A stretch of DNA of 64,000 nt, from contig JAIXOJ010000160.1 of assembly GCA_027486835.1 (NCBI GenBank), forward strand, positions 1 to 64,000. The letters run 5' to 3'. Shown piece by piece: positions 55,101 through 63,013 of the stretch. The position numbers and the translations under genes are program-made. Below the pieces are notes generated by a model. It saw nothing but the letters and a program-made list of their open reading frames with translations, was not told where the DNA came from and did no database searches. The stretch comes from Chitinophagaceae bacterium (GTDB taxonomy: Bacteria; Bacteroidota; Bacteroidia; Chitinophagales; Chitinophagaceae). Each line of letters opens with the position of its first letter. Positions within the stretch are counted from its first letter, which is position 1.

Positions 55101-55415
55101 AATTTCCCGACCCTTTCACATGATTTCCCGACCTCTTCGCGTGATTTCCCGACCCTTTCACATGATTTCCCGACCTCTTCACATGATTTCCCGACCCTTT
55201 CGCATGATTTCCCGACCTTAAAGCATGACATCCCGTCAATAAAGCATGACATCCTGTCAATGAAGCATGACATCCCGTCCTTGAAGCATGACATCCCGAC
55301 CTTAAAGCATGACATCCCGTCCTTGAAGCATGACATCCCGTCAACGAAGCATGACATCCCGACCTTGAAGCATGACATCCCGTCTAAAAAGTATGACATC
55401 CCGTCACTTTTAGAT
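55101..55415. repeat. Tandem array, 21-bp period, two unit types
   Basis: Fifteen units start every 21 bases from 55101 to 55395, the last partial. The first six carry GATTTCCCGACC (or AATTTCCCGACC) with a CTTTCACAT or CTCTTCGCGT tail; the remaining ones carry GACATCCCGTC or GACATCCCGAC with a TTGAAGCAT-type tail. Frames stay open on both strands (for example MSCFKDG heptads on minus) as a by-product of the period. The surrounding gap between the divergent genes otherwise holds only the two palindromic copies. Confidence 0.92.
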
Positions 55416-55523
55416 ATAAAATTGAGGATTTGGGAATAGATTCTAGATCAAATTACCCCGAATACGTTGAACCCAACAATCGGAAAAATGCTAAAGAGAC
55501 ATCCATTTATTCCTCCTTCTATT

Positions 55524-55605
55524 GGTTTTTCGCAGTCATTAGTTAAACCACACACCACACACCACGAATGGCGAGGGGCAAAACCAAAAACTTTCTGCAC
55601 CCCTC
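55524..55605. repeat. Dispersed nested palindrome, copy 3
   Basis: TTTTTCGCAGTCATTAGTTAA (55526 on) followed by ACCACACACC, GGCGAGGGGCAAAACC and AAAAACTTTCTGCACCCC matches 34494-34570 over most of its length; the inner CCTCACCCC part has changed to a CA-rich run. It lies just before fabD and shows that the long open frame there is not part of the gene. Confidence 0.65.
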
Positions 55606-55679
55606 CTATTCTGCCGTTGCTGCTTTTGCAACCCCTCCCCTTAGATTTGCCTACTTTTTTTAAACAAATTATTTGCTGT

Positions 55680-56573
55680 ATGAATAAACATGCTTTTATA
55701 TTTCCTGGTCAGGGTTCTCAGTTTAGCGGTATGGGCAAAAACCTCTACGAAACAAGTGCAGTTGCCAAGGAAATGTTTGAACAAGCTAATGGTATCTTAG
55801 GGTTTAACATTAGTGATTTGATGTTTACGGGTAGCGATGAACAGTTAAAGCAAACGAACGTAACCCAACCGGCCATTTTTATCCATTCTGTTGTTGCGTT
55901 TAAAACACTTGTTGCTACTACGCCCGATATGGTAGCTGGCCATTCGCTTGGGGAGTTTTCGGCATTGGTGGCTAATGGTGTTCTCGATTTTGAGGCAGCG
56001 CTTCGTTTAGTACATATTCGCGCTACAGCGATGCAGAAAGCCTGTGAGCAAACCCCTTCTACCATGGCAGCCGTGCTTGCCCTGGCAGATGATAAAGTAG
56101 TGGCTATTTGTGCAGAAGTGGCTGCTGAAACAAATGATATAGTGGTTGCAGCCAATTTTAATTGCCCAGGTCAATTGGTAATTAGTGGTTCTATCCCTGC
56201 GGTAACACTTGCCTGTGAACGACTAAAAGCTGCTGGTGCAAAAAGAGCTTTACTACTGCCAGTAGGTGGTGCTTTTCATAGTCCGTTGATGGCTTCTGCC
56301 AAGGCAGAATTGGCTGCGGCTATTGAGGCTACTACTTTCCATGAGCCAATATGCCCTGTGTATCAAAATGTAGTGGCACAAGCGGTTGTTAATCCAGCAG
56401 AAATTAAACAAAATTTAGTGGAGCAATTAACTGGTGCGGTAAAATGGACCCAAAGCGTATCGGCGATGGTGGCAGATGGCACTACCCATTTTACGGAAGT
56501 AGGGCCAGGAAAAGTGCTTCAAGGTCTGGTACAGAAAATAAATAAAGAAGCGATAGTGAACGGTATTAGTTAG
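55680..56573 (+). CDS. fabD: Malonyl-CoA:acyl carrier protein transacylase
   Basis: 297 residues from the ATG at 55680-55682 (MNKHAFIFPGQGSQ). The frame extends 71 codons further upstream through a dispersed repeat, but FabD proteins start like the chosen one and are of this length. It moves malonyl from CoA to ACP for fatty-acid synthesis. Visible: GQGSQFSGMG at the N-terminus, the nucleophile Ser in AGHSLGEFSALVANG, Arg in HIRATAMQKAC, and the catalytic His in VGGAFHSPLM. EVGPGKVLQGLVQKI closes the fold. No other fab gene is adjacent. Confidence 0.95.
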   Translation: MNKHAFIFPGQGSQFSGMGKNLYETSAVAKEMFEQANGILGFNISDLMFTGSDEQLKQTNVTQPAIFIHSVVAFKTLVATTPDMVAGHSLGEFSALVANGVLDFEAALRLVHIRATAMQKACEQTPSTMAAVLALADDKVVAICAEVAAETNDIVVAANFNCPGQLVISGSIPAVTLACERLKAAGAKRALLLPVGGAFHSPLMASAKAELAAAIEATTFHEPICPVYQNVVAQAVVNPAEIKQNLVEQLTGAVKWTQSVSAMVADGTTHFTEVGPGKVLQGLVQKINKEAIVNGIS

Positions 56574-56594
56574 GATGTTTCTGAGGGATACAAT

Positions 56595-56648
56595 AGTGCA
56601 TAACGGTTTTTCATGCTCCTAATTTACACCTCACCCCTAACCCCTCTT
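56595..56648. repeat. Dispersed palindrome, left half only (copy 4)
   Basis: GTGCATAACGGTTTTTCATG followed by AATTTACACCTCACCCCTAA and CCCCTCT matches the left arm and core of the 34.5-kb copy; the right half is missing. A separate hairpin, ACAGCCG (56752-56758) with CGGCTGT (56778-56784), lies further along the 370-base gap before uvrA. Confidence 0.65.
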
Positions 56649-56943
56649 TGAAATCTGACAGCGGAATGTTTGGCTGGTATTGATATTTCAAAACGTGCTT
56701 TTGATGGAAAATGTAATGCAATTCATCTGCTTGTTGTGTACATTTTTTGTTACAGCCGCTAGATGTAAACTATCTGACGGCTGTATAAATGTCCTCGCCA
56801 TATAGACCGTAAAAACTTCCGACCCTAAATTGTGTTGTTCATCTATGGAAATGCAACAAAGGTTAACATCAGGGCTACTGTTCAGTGTAATATTCACCTT
56901 AAAATCCTTAACCCCTAATTCCTAACCCCTAACCCCCAAATAA

Positions 56944-59895
56944 ATGTCTTCAAAGAAAAAAGTAATGGATTCCCCAAAAGCGTTGACCACTACTGCGCAA
57001 TCAGTGGATTTTATAGAAGTTTTTGGGGCTAGAGAGCATAATCTTAAAAATATTGACATTGCCATTCCTAAAAATAAATTGGTGGTGTTTACAGGGGTTA
57101 GCGGCAGTGGTAAATCATCCCTAGCTTTTGATACCATTTTTAACGAGGGGCAGCGGCGGTATATGGAAAGCTTTAGTGCATATGCTCGTCAGTTTATGGG
57201 CGATATGGAACGGCCCGATGTGGACAAAATCACGGGCTTGAGTCCTGTTATTTCCATTGAGCAAAAAACAACAGGAAAAAATCCACGCTCTACAGTAGGT
57301 ACTGTTACGGAGGTATATGATTTCTTGCGTTTGCTTTTTGCCCGGGTTGGCGAAGCTTATAGCTATAATACGGGCAAGAAAATGCTCAAGTTTAGCGAAG
57401 AGGAAATTGTTGACAATATATACACTCGATTCCAAGATCAAAAATTGGCGGTGCTTGCCCCGCTTATCAGGGGTAGAAAAGGGCATTACCGTGAATTATT
57501 TGACGACATTAGGAAGAAGGGCTTTTTAAAAGTGAGGGTAGATGGTGAAATGATGGACATCACCCCCAAAATGCAACTAGACCGATACAAGATTCACGAT
57601 ATAGAGGTGGTGGTTGATCGGCTAGCGGTTACAGCGGATATGAAAGTACGTTTGAGCCAGAGTGTGCAACAAGCATTAAAGCTGGGCAAAGAGCTGATGT
57701 TTGTGGTGCCGATTGTGGCAGAAGAAAACGCAAGAAAAATTACCCCTGCTAGTGACAATACGGTAATGTATTCCAAGCAACTGATGTGTCAAGACACGGG
57801 CATCAGCTACGAAGAGCCATCGCCCAATGCATTTTCTTTCAATTCGCCCTATGGTGCTTGTCCACACTGTAAAGGACTGGGCAATGTATCTGTTATCAGT
57901 ATGGAATCGATTATCCCCGATGTTTCTAAAACCGTGAACGATGGGGGTATTGCTCCTTTGGGTGAAAAAAGGGAAGCACAGATGTTTAAATCGGTGGAGC
58001 AGTTAGCAAAAAGGTACAAGTTTAGTCTGGCAAAACCCATTAATGAATTACCCCCGGTTGCTTTAAACTGGATACTCTATGGCCAAGAAACAGCCATGAC
58101 CGAAACTGAATTAGACCAGATATCCAGTTATGACCCTTTACGTGTAGAATTTGAAGGTATTATCCCCATGCTAAAACGTTGGTTTACTGACACCAACAGT
58201 ACCGAAACCATGCGCGAATGGGTGGAGAAATACATGGAATTGAAAAACTGCCCTGCTTGTAACGGAACTCGTTTGAGAAAGGAAAGTCTTTGGTTTAAAA
58301 TAGACGGACAAAATATTGCAGAACTAGGCAACTTAAATCTGGATAAGCTACAGGTTTGGTTTACAGGATTAGAAGAACGGCTCTCTGCCAAACAGAATCA
58401 AATAGCTAAAGACATACTCAAAGAAATAAGAGAACGATTACAGTTTTTACTAGATGTTGGACTTACTTATTTAACCATCAACAGACCATCCCGTACTTTA
58501 AGTGGAGGAGAAAGCCAGCGCATTCGATTGGCCACACAAATAGGCAGTCAATTGCAGGGAATTACATACATACTAGACGAACCCAGCATTGGATTACACC
58601 AGCGCGACAACCATCGCCTCATCACGGCTTTGCAAAACCTTCGAGACATTGGTAACAGTGTGTTGGTGGTGGAGCATGACAAAGACATTATGCTTGCGGC
58701 GGATTACTTGGTAGATATTGGGCCTAAAGCTGGACGCTTTGGTGGAAACATTGTAGCACAAGGCACCCCAGCAGAAGTGTTGGCCATGAACAGTGATACC
58801 GCTGCTTATTTGAAAGGAACCAAAGGGCTGGCATTACCCCCCCAACGCCGCATTGGTAATGGAAAAGAAATTGCACTAACGGGAGTAGTGGGCAATAACC
58901 TCAAGGGGGTTAACGTTAGTTTTCCGTTGGGTAAGCTCATTGTGGTGTCGGGGGTAAGTGGTAGCGGAAAATCTACCTTAATCAACGAAACACTGTATCC
59001 AATATTGTCCAAGCATTGCTACAACAGTCGAACCCAGCCGATGGAGTTTAGCAGCATCACAGGATTGGAACATATTGACAAGGTGATAGAAATAGACCAA
59101 AGCCCCATTGGCCGAACACCAAGAAGCAATCCCGCTACCTACTGTGGATTCTTCACTGACATAAGAACCCTTTATGCCACTGTGCTAGAAGCAAAAATTA
59201 GGGGGTATAATGCTGGTCGTTTCTCCTTCAACGTAAAAAGCGGGCGCTGCGATGTGTGTGAGGGGGGCGGCATGAAAGTGATTGAAATGAATTTCTTGCC
59301 CGATGTGTATGTGCCTTGCGAAAAATGCAATGGCAAACGCTACAACAGAGAAACGCTAGAGATTCGATACAAAGGCAAATCTATCAGCGATGTACTGAAC
59401 ATGACGGTGGATGAAGCCACCGATTTTTTTCAACCTGTTCCGTGGCTTTATCGGAAAATAAAAGTATTGCAAGATGTAGGGCTCGGTTACATTACCCTTG
59501 GGCAAAACGCCGTGACCCTTAGTGGTGGAGAGGCACAGCGGGTAAAACTGAGTACTGAACTGGGCAAGAAAGACACTGGAAAAACGTTCTACATTCTCGA
59601 CGAACCTACTACTGGGCTGCATTTTCAAGACATTCAGTTGATGATGGGGGTGGTAAATAAACTGGTGGACAGAGGGAATTCGGTACTCATTATTGAGCAC
59701 AACTTAGACGTGATTAAGATGGCCGACCACATCATAGACCTAGGCCCAGAAGGGGGCGATGGTGGGGGCAAAATATTATTCCAAGGTACACCCGAGGCCA
59801 TGATAGCTAACCCAAACATTAGCCACACCGCTCGGTTTTTGAAAACTGAAATAGAAGAAACCCTTGCACACCAAGGGGCTCAAGGTGAGGCATAA
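56944..59895 (+). CDS. uvrA: Excinuclease ABC subunit A
   Basis: 983 residues; damage-recognition ATPase of nucleotide excision repair. Two ABC modules: Walker A VFTGVSGSGKSSLAF near 52 and VVSGVSGSGKSTLIN near 665, signature LSGGESQRIRLATQIGSQLQ (first module) and LSGGEAQRVKLSTELGK (second), Walker B YILDEPSIGLHQRD and YILDEPTTGLHFQD. The zinc-binding CPHCKGLG and CDVCEGGGMK...CEKCNGKRYN motifs and the CPACNGTRL pair are all present. The N-terminus has about 20 extra residues before DFIEVFGAREHNLKNID. Single gene with its own terminator. Confidence 0.97.
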   Translation: MSSKKKVMDSPKALTTTAQSVDFIEVFGAREHNLKNIDIAIPKNKLVVFTGVSGSGKSSLAFDTIFNEGQRRYMESFSAYARQFMGDMERPDVDKITGLSPVISIEQKTTGKNPRSTVGTVTEVYDFLRLLFARVGEAYSYNTGKKMLKFSEEEIVDNIYTRFQDQKLAVLAPLIRGRKGHYRELFDDIRKKGFLKVRVDGEMMDITPKMQLDRYKIHDIEVVVDRLAVTADMKVRLSQSVQQALKLGKELMFVVPIVAEENARKITPASDNTVMYSKQLMCQDTGISYEEPSPNAFSFNSPYGACPHCKGLGNVSVISMESIIPDVSKTVNDGGIAPLGEKREAQMFKSVEQLAKRYKFSLAKPINELPPVALNWILYGQETAMTETELDQISSYDPLRVEFEGIIPMLKRWFTDTNSTETMREWVEKYMELKNCPACNGTRLRKESLWFKIDGQNIAELGNLNLDKLQVWFTGLEERLSAKQNQIAKDILKEIRERLQFLLDVGLTYLTINRPSRTLSGGESQRIRLATQIGSQLQGITYILDEPSIGLHQRDNHRLITALQNLRDIGNSVLVVEHDKDIMLAADYLVDIGPKAGRFGGNIVAQGTPAEVLAMNSDTAAYLKGTKGLALPPQRRIGNGKEIALTGVVGNNLKGVNVSFPLGKLIVVSGVSGSGKSTLINETLYPILSKHCYNSRTQPMEFSSITGLEHIDKVIEIDQSPIGRTPRSNPATYCGFFTDIRTLYATVLEAKIRGYNAGRFSFNVKSGRCDVCEGGGMKVIEMNFLPDVYVPCEKCNGKRYNRETLEIRYKGKSISDVLNMTVDEATDFFQPVPWLYRKIKVLQDVGLGYITLGQNAVTLSGGEAQRVKLSTELGKKDTGKTFYILDEPTTGLHFQDIQLMMGVVNKLVDRGNSVLIIEHNLDVIKMADHIIDLGPEGGDGGGKILFQGTPEAMIANPNISHTARFLKTEIEETLAHQGAQGEA

Positions 59896-59937
59896 TAAGC
59901 TATAAAAAGCAGGTGTCAAAGTGTTTCTGAACATTCC

Positions 59938-59973
59938 AAACCCTTCTGGTTATAAAAACCAGAAGGGTTTTTT
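59938..59973 (+). terminator. Strong terminator after uvrA
   Basis: AAACCCTTCTGGTT (59938-59951) pairs perfectly with AACCAGAAGGGTTT (59957-59970) around a five-base loop, followed by a run of T. 43 bases past the stop. Confidence 0.9.
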
Positions 59974-60066
59974 ATTAATAATCTTATTTACAAAGAGGTA
60001 TTTCCTATTTGGTTTCTTGTGCTTTGCAAAATTCTGAATAGACATTCATGCTTGTATATTGACTAT

Positions 60067-60298
60067 ATGGGTTGTTACAGCAACCAATATGGGCTGTTAC
60101 AGTGACTATATGGGTTGTTACAGCGACTATATGGGTTGTTACGGCGACTGTATGGGTTGTTACAGCGACTATATGAGTTGATACAGCGTCTGTATGGGTA
60201 GTTACAGCGTCTATATGGGTTGTTACGGCGACTGTATGGGTTGTTACAGCGTCTGTATGGGTTGTTACGGCGACTGTATGGGTTGTTACGGCGACTGT
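60067..60298. repeat. Tandem array, 21-bp period
   Basis: One 22-base unit (60067) then ten 21-base units starting at 60089 and every 21 bases to 60278. Each unit is built on ATGGGTTGTTACAGCGAC or ATGGGTTGTTACGGCGAC with a TATAT or TGTAT join. Three frames remain open. Units differ at only two or three positions, so this is the youngest-looking of the three arrays. The 740-base gap between uvrA and the next gene holds nothing else I can support. Confidence 0.92.
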
Positions 60299-60637
60299 AT
60301 GGTGGAACTTGACTGGTACGACCCCGATGGGGTCGAATGTAATGTTCGTGTTTTTTGCTATAAATATTTGAACCCTCTGGGTTCGATTCAACCTGTATTA
60401 GTGTTATTGTATCGTCTATAAAGAAAGAATATCTGATATTCCTTTCTGCTTGGGCAATAGGTACATAAGGACAATTGGGCAACCGTATAGAATGAGGGTT
60501 AACTTAATAACAATGATTTTAATTACCAAAATTTCCATCTTGTTGGGTGGCATCAATTTTCTTGTAGTCCCCCCCTTAAATGGGTGTGTAGCAATTTAAA
60601 GCACGGCTTCAACCTATTTTCGGCGAAATATACATGA

Positions 60638-61465
60638 ATGATAAAAATGAAATTGTTGAGTTGCATCGTTTTAGTGGGAGTGTTGATGGTAAGTTGTAAA
60701 AAGAATGATTCCACATCATCCAACACAATTATACCTGTGGATAGCACACAATTTTATCCCAAAAAAGTAGTAAGTCTAGACACTGGGGTAAGCTACAATG
60801 GCTTAGATTCTTCTATAGAATTGTTTACTTACAATAAGTATTATCAACTTGCTGCTTACTCACAAGTAATGACCCGCTATGATACCTCAGGGAGATCAAG
60901 TGTAGATACCTATGCCTATACGTTTCAATTTGGCGATACCCTCAACAGTATGCCAACTACTTATACCTTCACTGCCAGTTTCAAAGGCTCAGGTACTTTG
61001 TCTAATGAGCAGCATTTCTTGAAATACCAATCTGGCCAACTCCGAATCGATTCTGTAATCAGCAATATACCTACTGCCACTGTTTTCAATCGGTTCTATA
61101 CTTATGGCAATAATGCAGTAGTAAAAACAACCAACACCCCCTCCAAAGAAGGTGATAGTACTTATATCAATAACCAATTGGTGACCAATTATGCCTACTT
61201 AAATGGAACATTGGCAGTAAGCCAAACAGTATATACTTACGGTACTAACTCGCCCAATAACCCCATGAACTTAGTGAAAGCACTTTGGATAATGGGCAAC
61301 CACATAAACAAAAGCACCAAACTTCCTGCTAGCTATACGTACCAACCCATTGGCGGCTCCAAAGGAACAGGAACTTATACCTACAAGGTGGATGCAATGG
61401 GGCGCGTGACCAATATCGGGCATACCAGCTTCCGAGAAAATGGTGCTACTAGAATCAGCTACTAA
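60638..61465 (+). CDS. Hypothetical lipoprotein
   Basis: 275 residues; a second ATG at 60647 (MKLLSCIVLVG) is the better signal-peptide start. Lipobox VSCK with Cys at about 21, followed by a Ser/Thr-rich linker. The mature part is all-beta and repeats strands such as SSIELFTYNKYYQLAAYSQ, VFNRFYTYGNNAVV and TYTYKVDAMGRVTNI, like the YD-type strands of Bacteroidota DUF4595-like lipoproteins. Function unknown. Anchored in a membrane, most likely facing the periplasm or surface. Monocistronic, ended by the terminator at 61492. Confidence 0.7.
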   Translation: MIKMKLLSCIVLVGVLMVSCKKNDSTSSNTIIPVDSTQFYPKKVVSLDTGVSYNGLDSSIELFTYNKYYQLAAYSQVMTRYDTSGRSSVDTYAYTFQFGDTLNSMPTTYTFTASFKGSGTLSNEQHFLKYQSGQLRIDSVISNIPTATVFNRFYTYGNNAVVKTTNTPSKEGDSTYINNQLVTNYAYLNGTLAVSQTVYTYGTNSPNNPMNLVKALWIMGNHINKSTKLPASYTYQPIGGSKGTGTYTYKVDAMGRVTNIGHTSFRENGATRISY

Positions 61466-61491
61466 TCTGAACCCCTATCTATTTTTTAACC

Positions 61492-61524
61492 AACCCCGTC
61501 CAGCTTGAATGTGACGGGGTTTTT
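61492..61524 (+). terminator. Terminator after lipoprotein gene
   Basis: AACCCCGTC (61492-61500) pairs with GACGGGGTT (61513-61521), followed by TTTTATTT. 27 bases past the stop. Confidence 0.85.
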
Positions 61525-61594
61525 ATTTAGCTATGCCAAAGTGCATAATAGTTTATCAGGTTTACAATTGGATTGTAGAAGTGAAAACCAAAAT

Positions 61595-61652
61595 CTTGTA
61601 TTAGTACAAGACGCAACAACTTAAATCCGACAACTTGTTAGCCTTATTTTTG
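61595..61652 (+). promoter_or_regulatory. Candidate operator and -7 box of the ATPase-TPR pair
   Basis: CTTGTATTAGTACAAG (61595-61610) is a perfect 6-bp-arm inverted repeat with a four-base spacer. TATTTTTG at 61645-61652 fits TAnnTTTG and is 38 bases before the ATG. A repressor site is inferred only from symmetry and position. A fragment of the dispersed palindrome's outer arm (GTGCATAATAGTTT) lies at 61541. Confidence 0.4.
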
Positions 61653-61690
61653 ACCAACCTTACTTTTTAATACCATCTTATTATTTAGCT

Positions 61691-63013
61691 ATGAATAATT
61701 TACTAAAAATATATAAGCTACTTTCTCCAGAGCCTCTTAAAGGCGAAGGTTTAGATCAATATTATATCAACTTAAAAGAAGGAAGGGGCAATAATCCGAC
61801 TGCAAGAATTAAACGGCATTTACTAGAAAATCCCAGGGGAAATGAACAAATTCTATTTTCTGGCTACCGTGGTTGTGGCAAAAGCACCGAATTAAATAAG
61901 CTTCAACAAGAAATAGAAGACCGTTTTATCGTCATTAACTATTCTGTTATGAAAGAGCTAGACCCTATTAGCTTGAACTACACAGAGTTAATTATGATAA
62001 CCATGGAAAAATTGTTTGAAGCGGTTAGGGATAAAAATATCCTCATTGACGAAGCCATGCTAAAAGCAATCTGGGCGTGGAAAGAAACTGCCGAAGTGAA
62101 AAAAGTGGAGGATTTTTCTTCTTCCGTATTGGTAGATATCGGGGCTAAAATCTCTGTTCCTTGGTTCATCAACTTCTTTGCCAATTTGCGAGGCTCTGCC
62201 AATGCCAGCTACAACAATAAAGTGACCATCACTCAAGCTATTGAACACCGCTTGAAAGATTTGATCAACCTCTGCAACGATTTAATACGGGAAATAAAAC
62301 TCAAACTACCCGACAAAGGATTGCTGATAATTATTGAGGATTTGGACAAACTAAGTGTAGCTAAGGCAGAAGAATTGTTTTTCAATAACGTACATACACT
62401 CATTAGTTTACGAGCTAACGTCATTTTCACATTCCCCATTGCCCTACAAATTCATCCATTGGCCAATGTAATCAAATCCAATTTTAAGGATTATTCGCTC
62501 CCTATGGTAAAAGTAAAAACTAAAGAAGGGCAACCCTTTGAGGAAGGAAGAGAAGTATTAAAAGAGATTATCCTTAAAAGAATGAGTATAGCAAGTTTTG
62601 AAACTGAAGATATACTCTACCAATTTATTGATACCAGTGGTGGTTGTTTAAGAGATTTGTTCAGAATGATTCGTGATGGTGCAGATTATGCCTTGGATGA
62701 TGAAAGAGATATTATTAACCAAGCGGATTACACCAAAAGTGTCAATAGGCTCAAGCGCAATTACAAAGACACGATTGCCGAAAAAAGGGATGCGCAGAAT
62801 AAGCTTGTAATAAGCATTGAGGAATATTTGAAAGTATTGGTAGATGCGGCCAATAGCCCCGACAAGCAAATCAACAATACAGCAGCAGCCATGGATTTAC
62901 GCCAAAGCCTTTGCTTATTGGAATACAACGGCGATACTTGGTGCGATGTACACCCTGTGGTAAAACAAATATTAGTTGAACGTGGATTAATAACAGCCAA
63001 TGCTACCAACTAA
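61691..63013 (+). CDS. P-loop ATPase, STAND/AAA-like
   Basis: 440 residues, soluble. Walker A FSGYRGCGKSTELNKLQ (about 56-68) and Walker B LLIIIEDLDKLSVAKAEE (about 213-222, with the Asp pair) are clear; a sensor-like TFPIALQI follows and a winged-helix-like C-terminal segment (DLFRMIRDGADYAL; NNTAAAMDLRQSLCLLEYNG) ends the protein. The arrangement suits a STAND or KAP/Orc-like NTPase. Its last 14 bases overlap the start of the TPR gene, so the two are translationally linked. Such pairs are common in NTP-dependent conflict or immunity systems; that role is inference. Confidence 0.72.
   Translation: MNNLLKIYKLLSPEPLKGEGLDQYYINLKEGRGNNPTARIKRHLLENPRGNEQILFSGYRGCGKSTELNKLQQEIEDRFIVINYSVMKELDPISLNYTELIMITMEKLFEAVRDKNILIDEAMLKAIWAWKETAEVKKVEDFSSSVLVDIGAKISVPWFINFFANLRGSANASYNNKVTITQAIEHRLKDLINLCNDLIREIKLKLPDKGLLIIIEDLDKLSVAKAEELFFNNVHTLISLRANVIFTFPIALQIHPLANVIKSNFKDYSLPMVKVKTKEGQPFEEGREVLKEIILKRMSIASFETEDILYQFIDTSGGCLRDLFRMIRDGADYALDDERDIINQADYTKSVNRLKRNYKDTIAEKRDAQNKLVISIEEYLKVLVDAANSPDKQINNTAAAMDLRQSLCLLEYNGDTWCDVHPVVKQILVERGLITANATN

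Noticed and set aside
55037-55439. MSCFKDG-type and PSLKHDI-type repeat proteins in the second array
   Set aside because: Three overlapping frames on both strands are open for the same arithmetical reason; no supporting start signals.
55467-55679. 71-residue N-terminal extension of FabD
   Set aside because: It is translated from a dispersed palindrome, and FabD family members start at MNKHAFIFPGQG.
20339-60298. The 21-bp arrays as CRISPRs
   Set aside because: There are no unique spacers; units are contiguous, and no cas genes are present.
60005-60482. VTTHTVA-, RRNNPYS- and MGCYGDC-type repeat proteins in the third array
   Set aside because: Again several frames are open at once, and no upstream signal singles one out.
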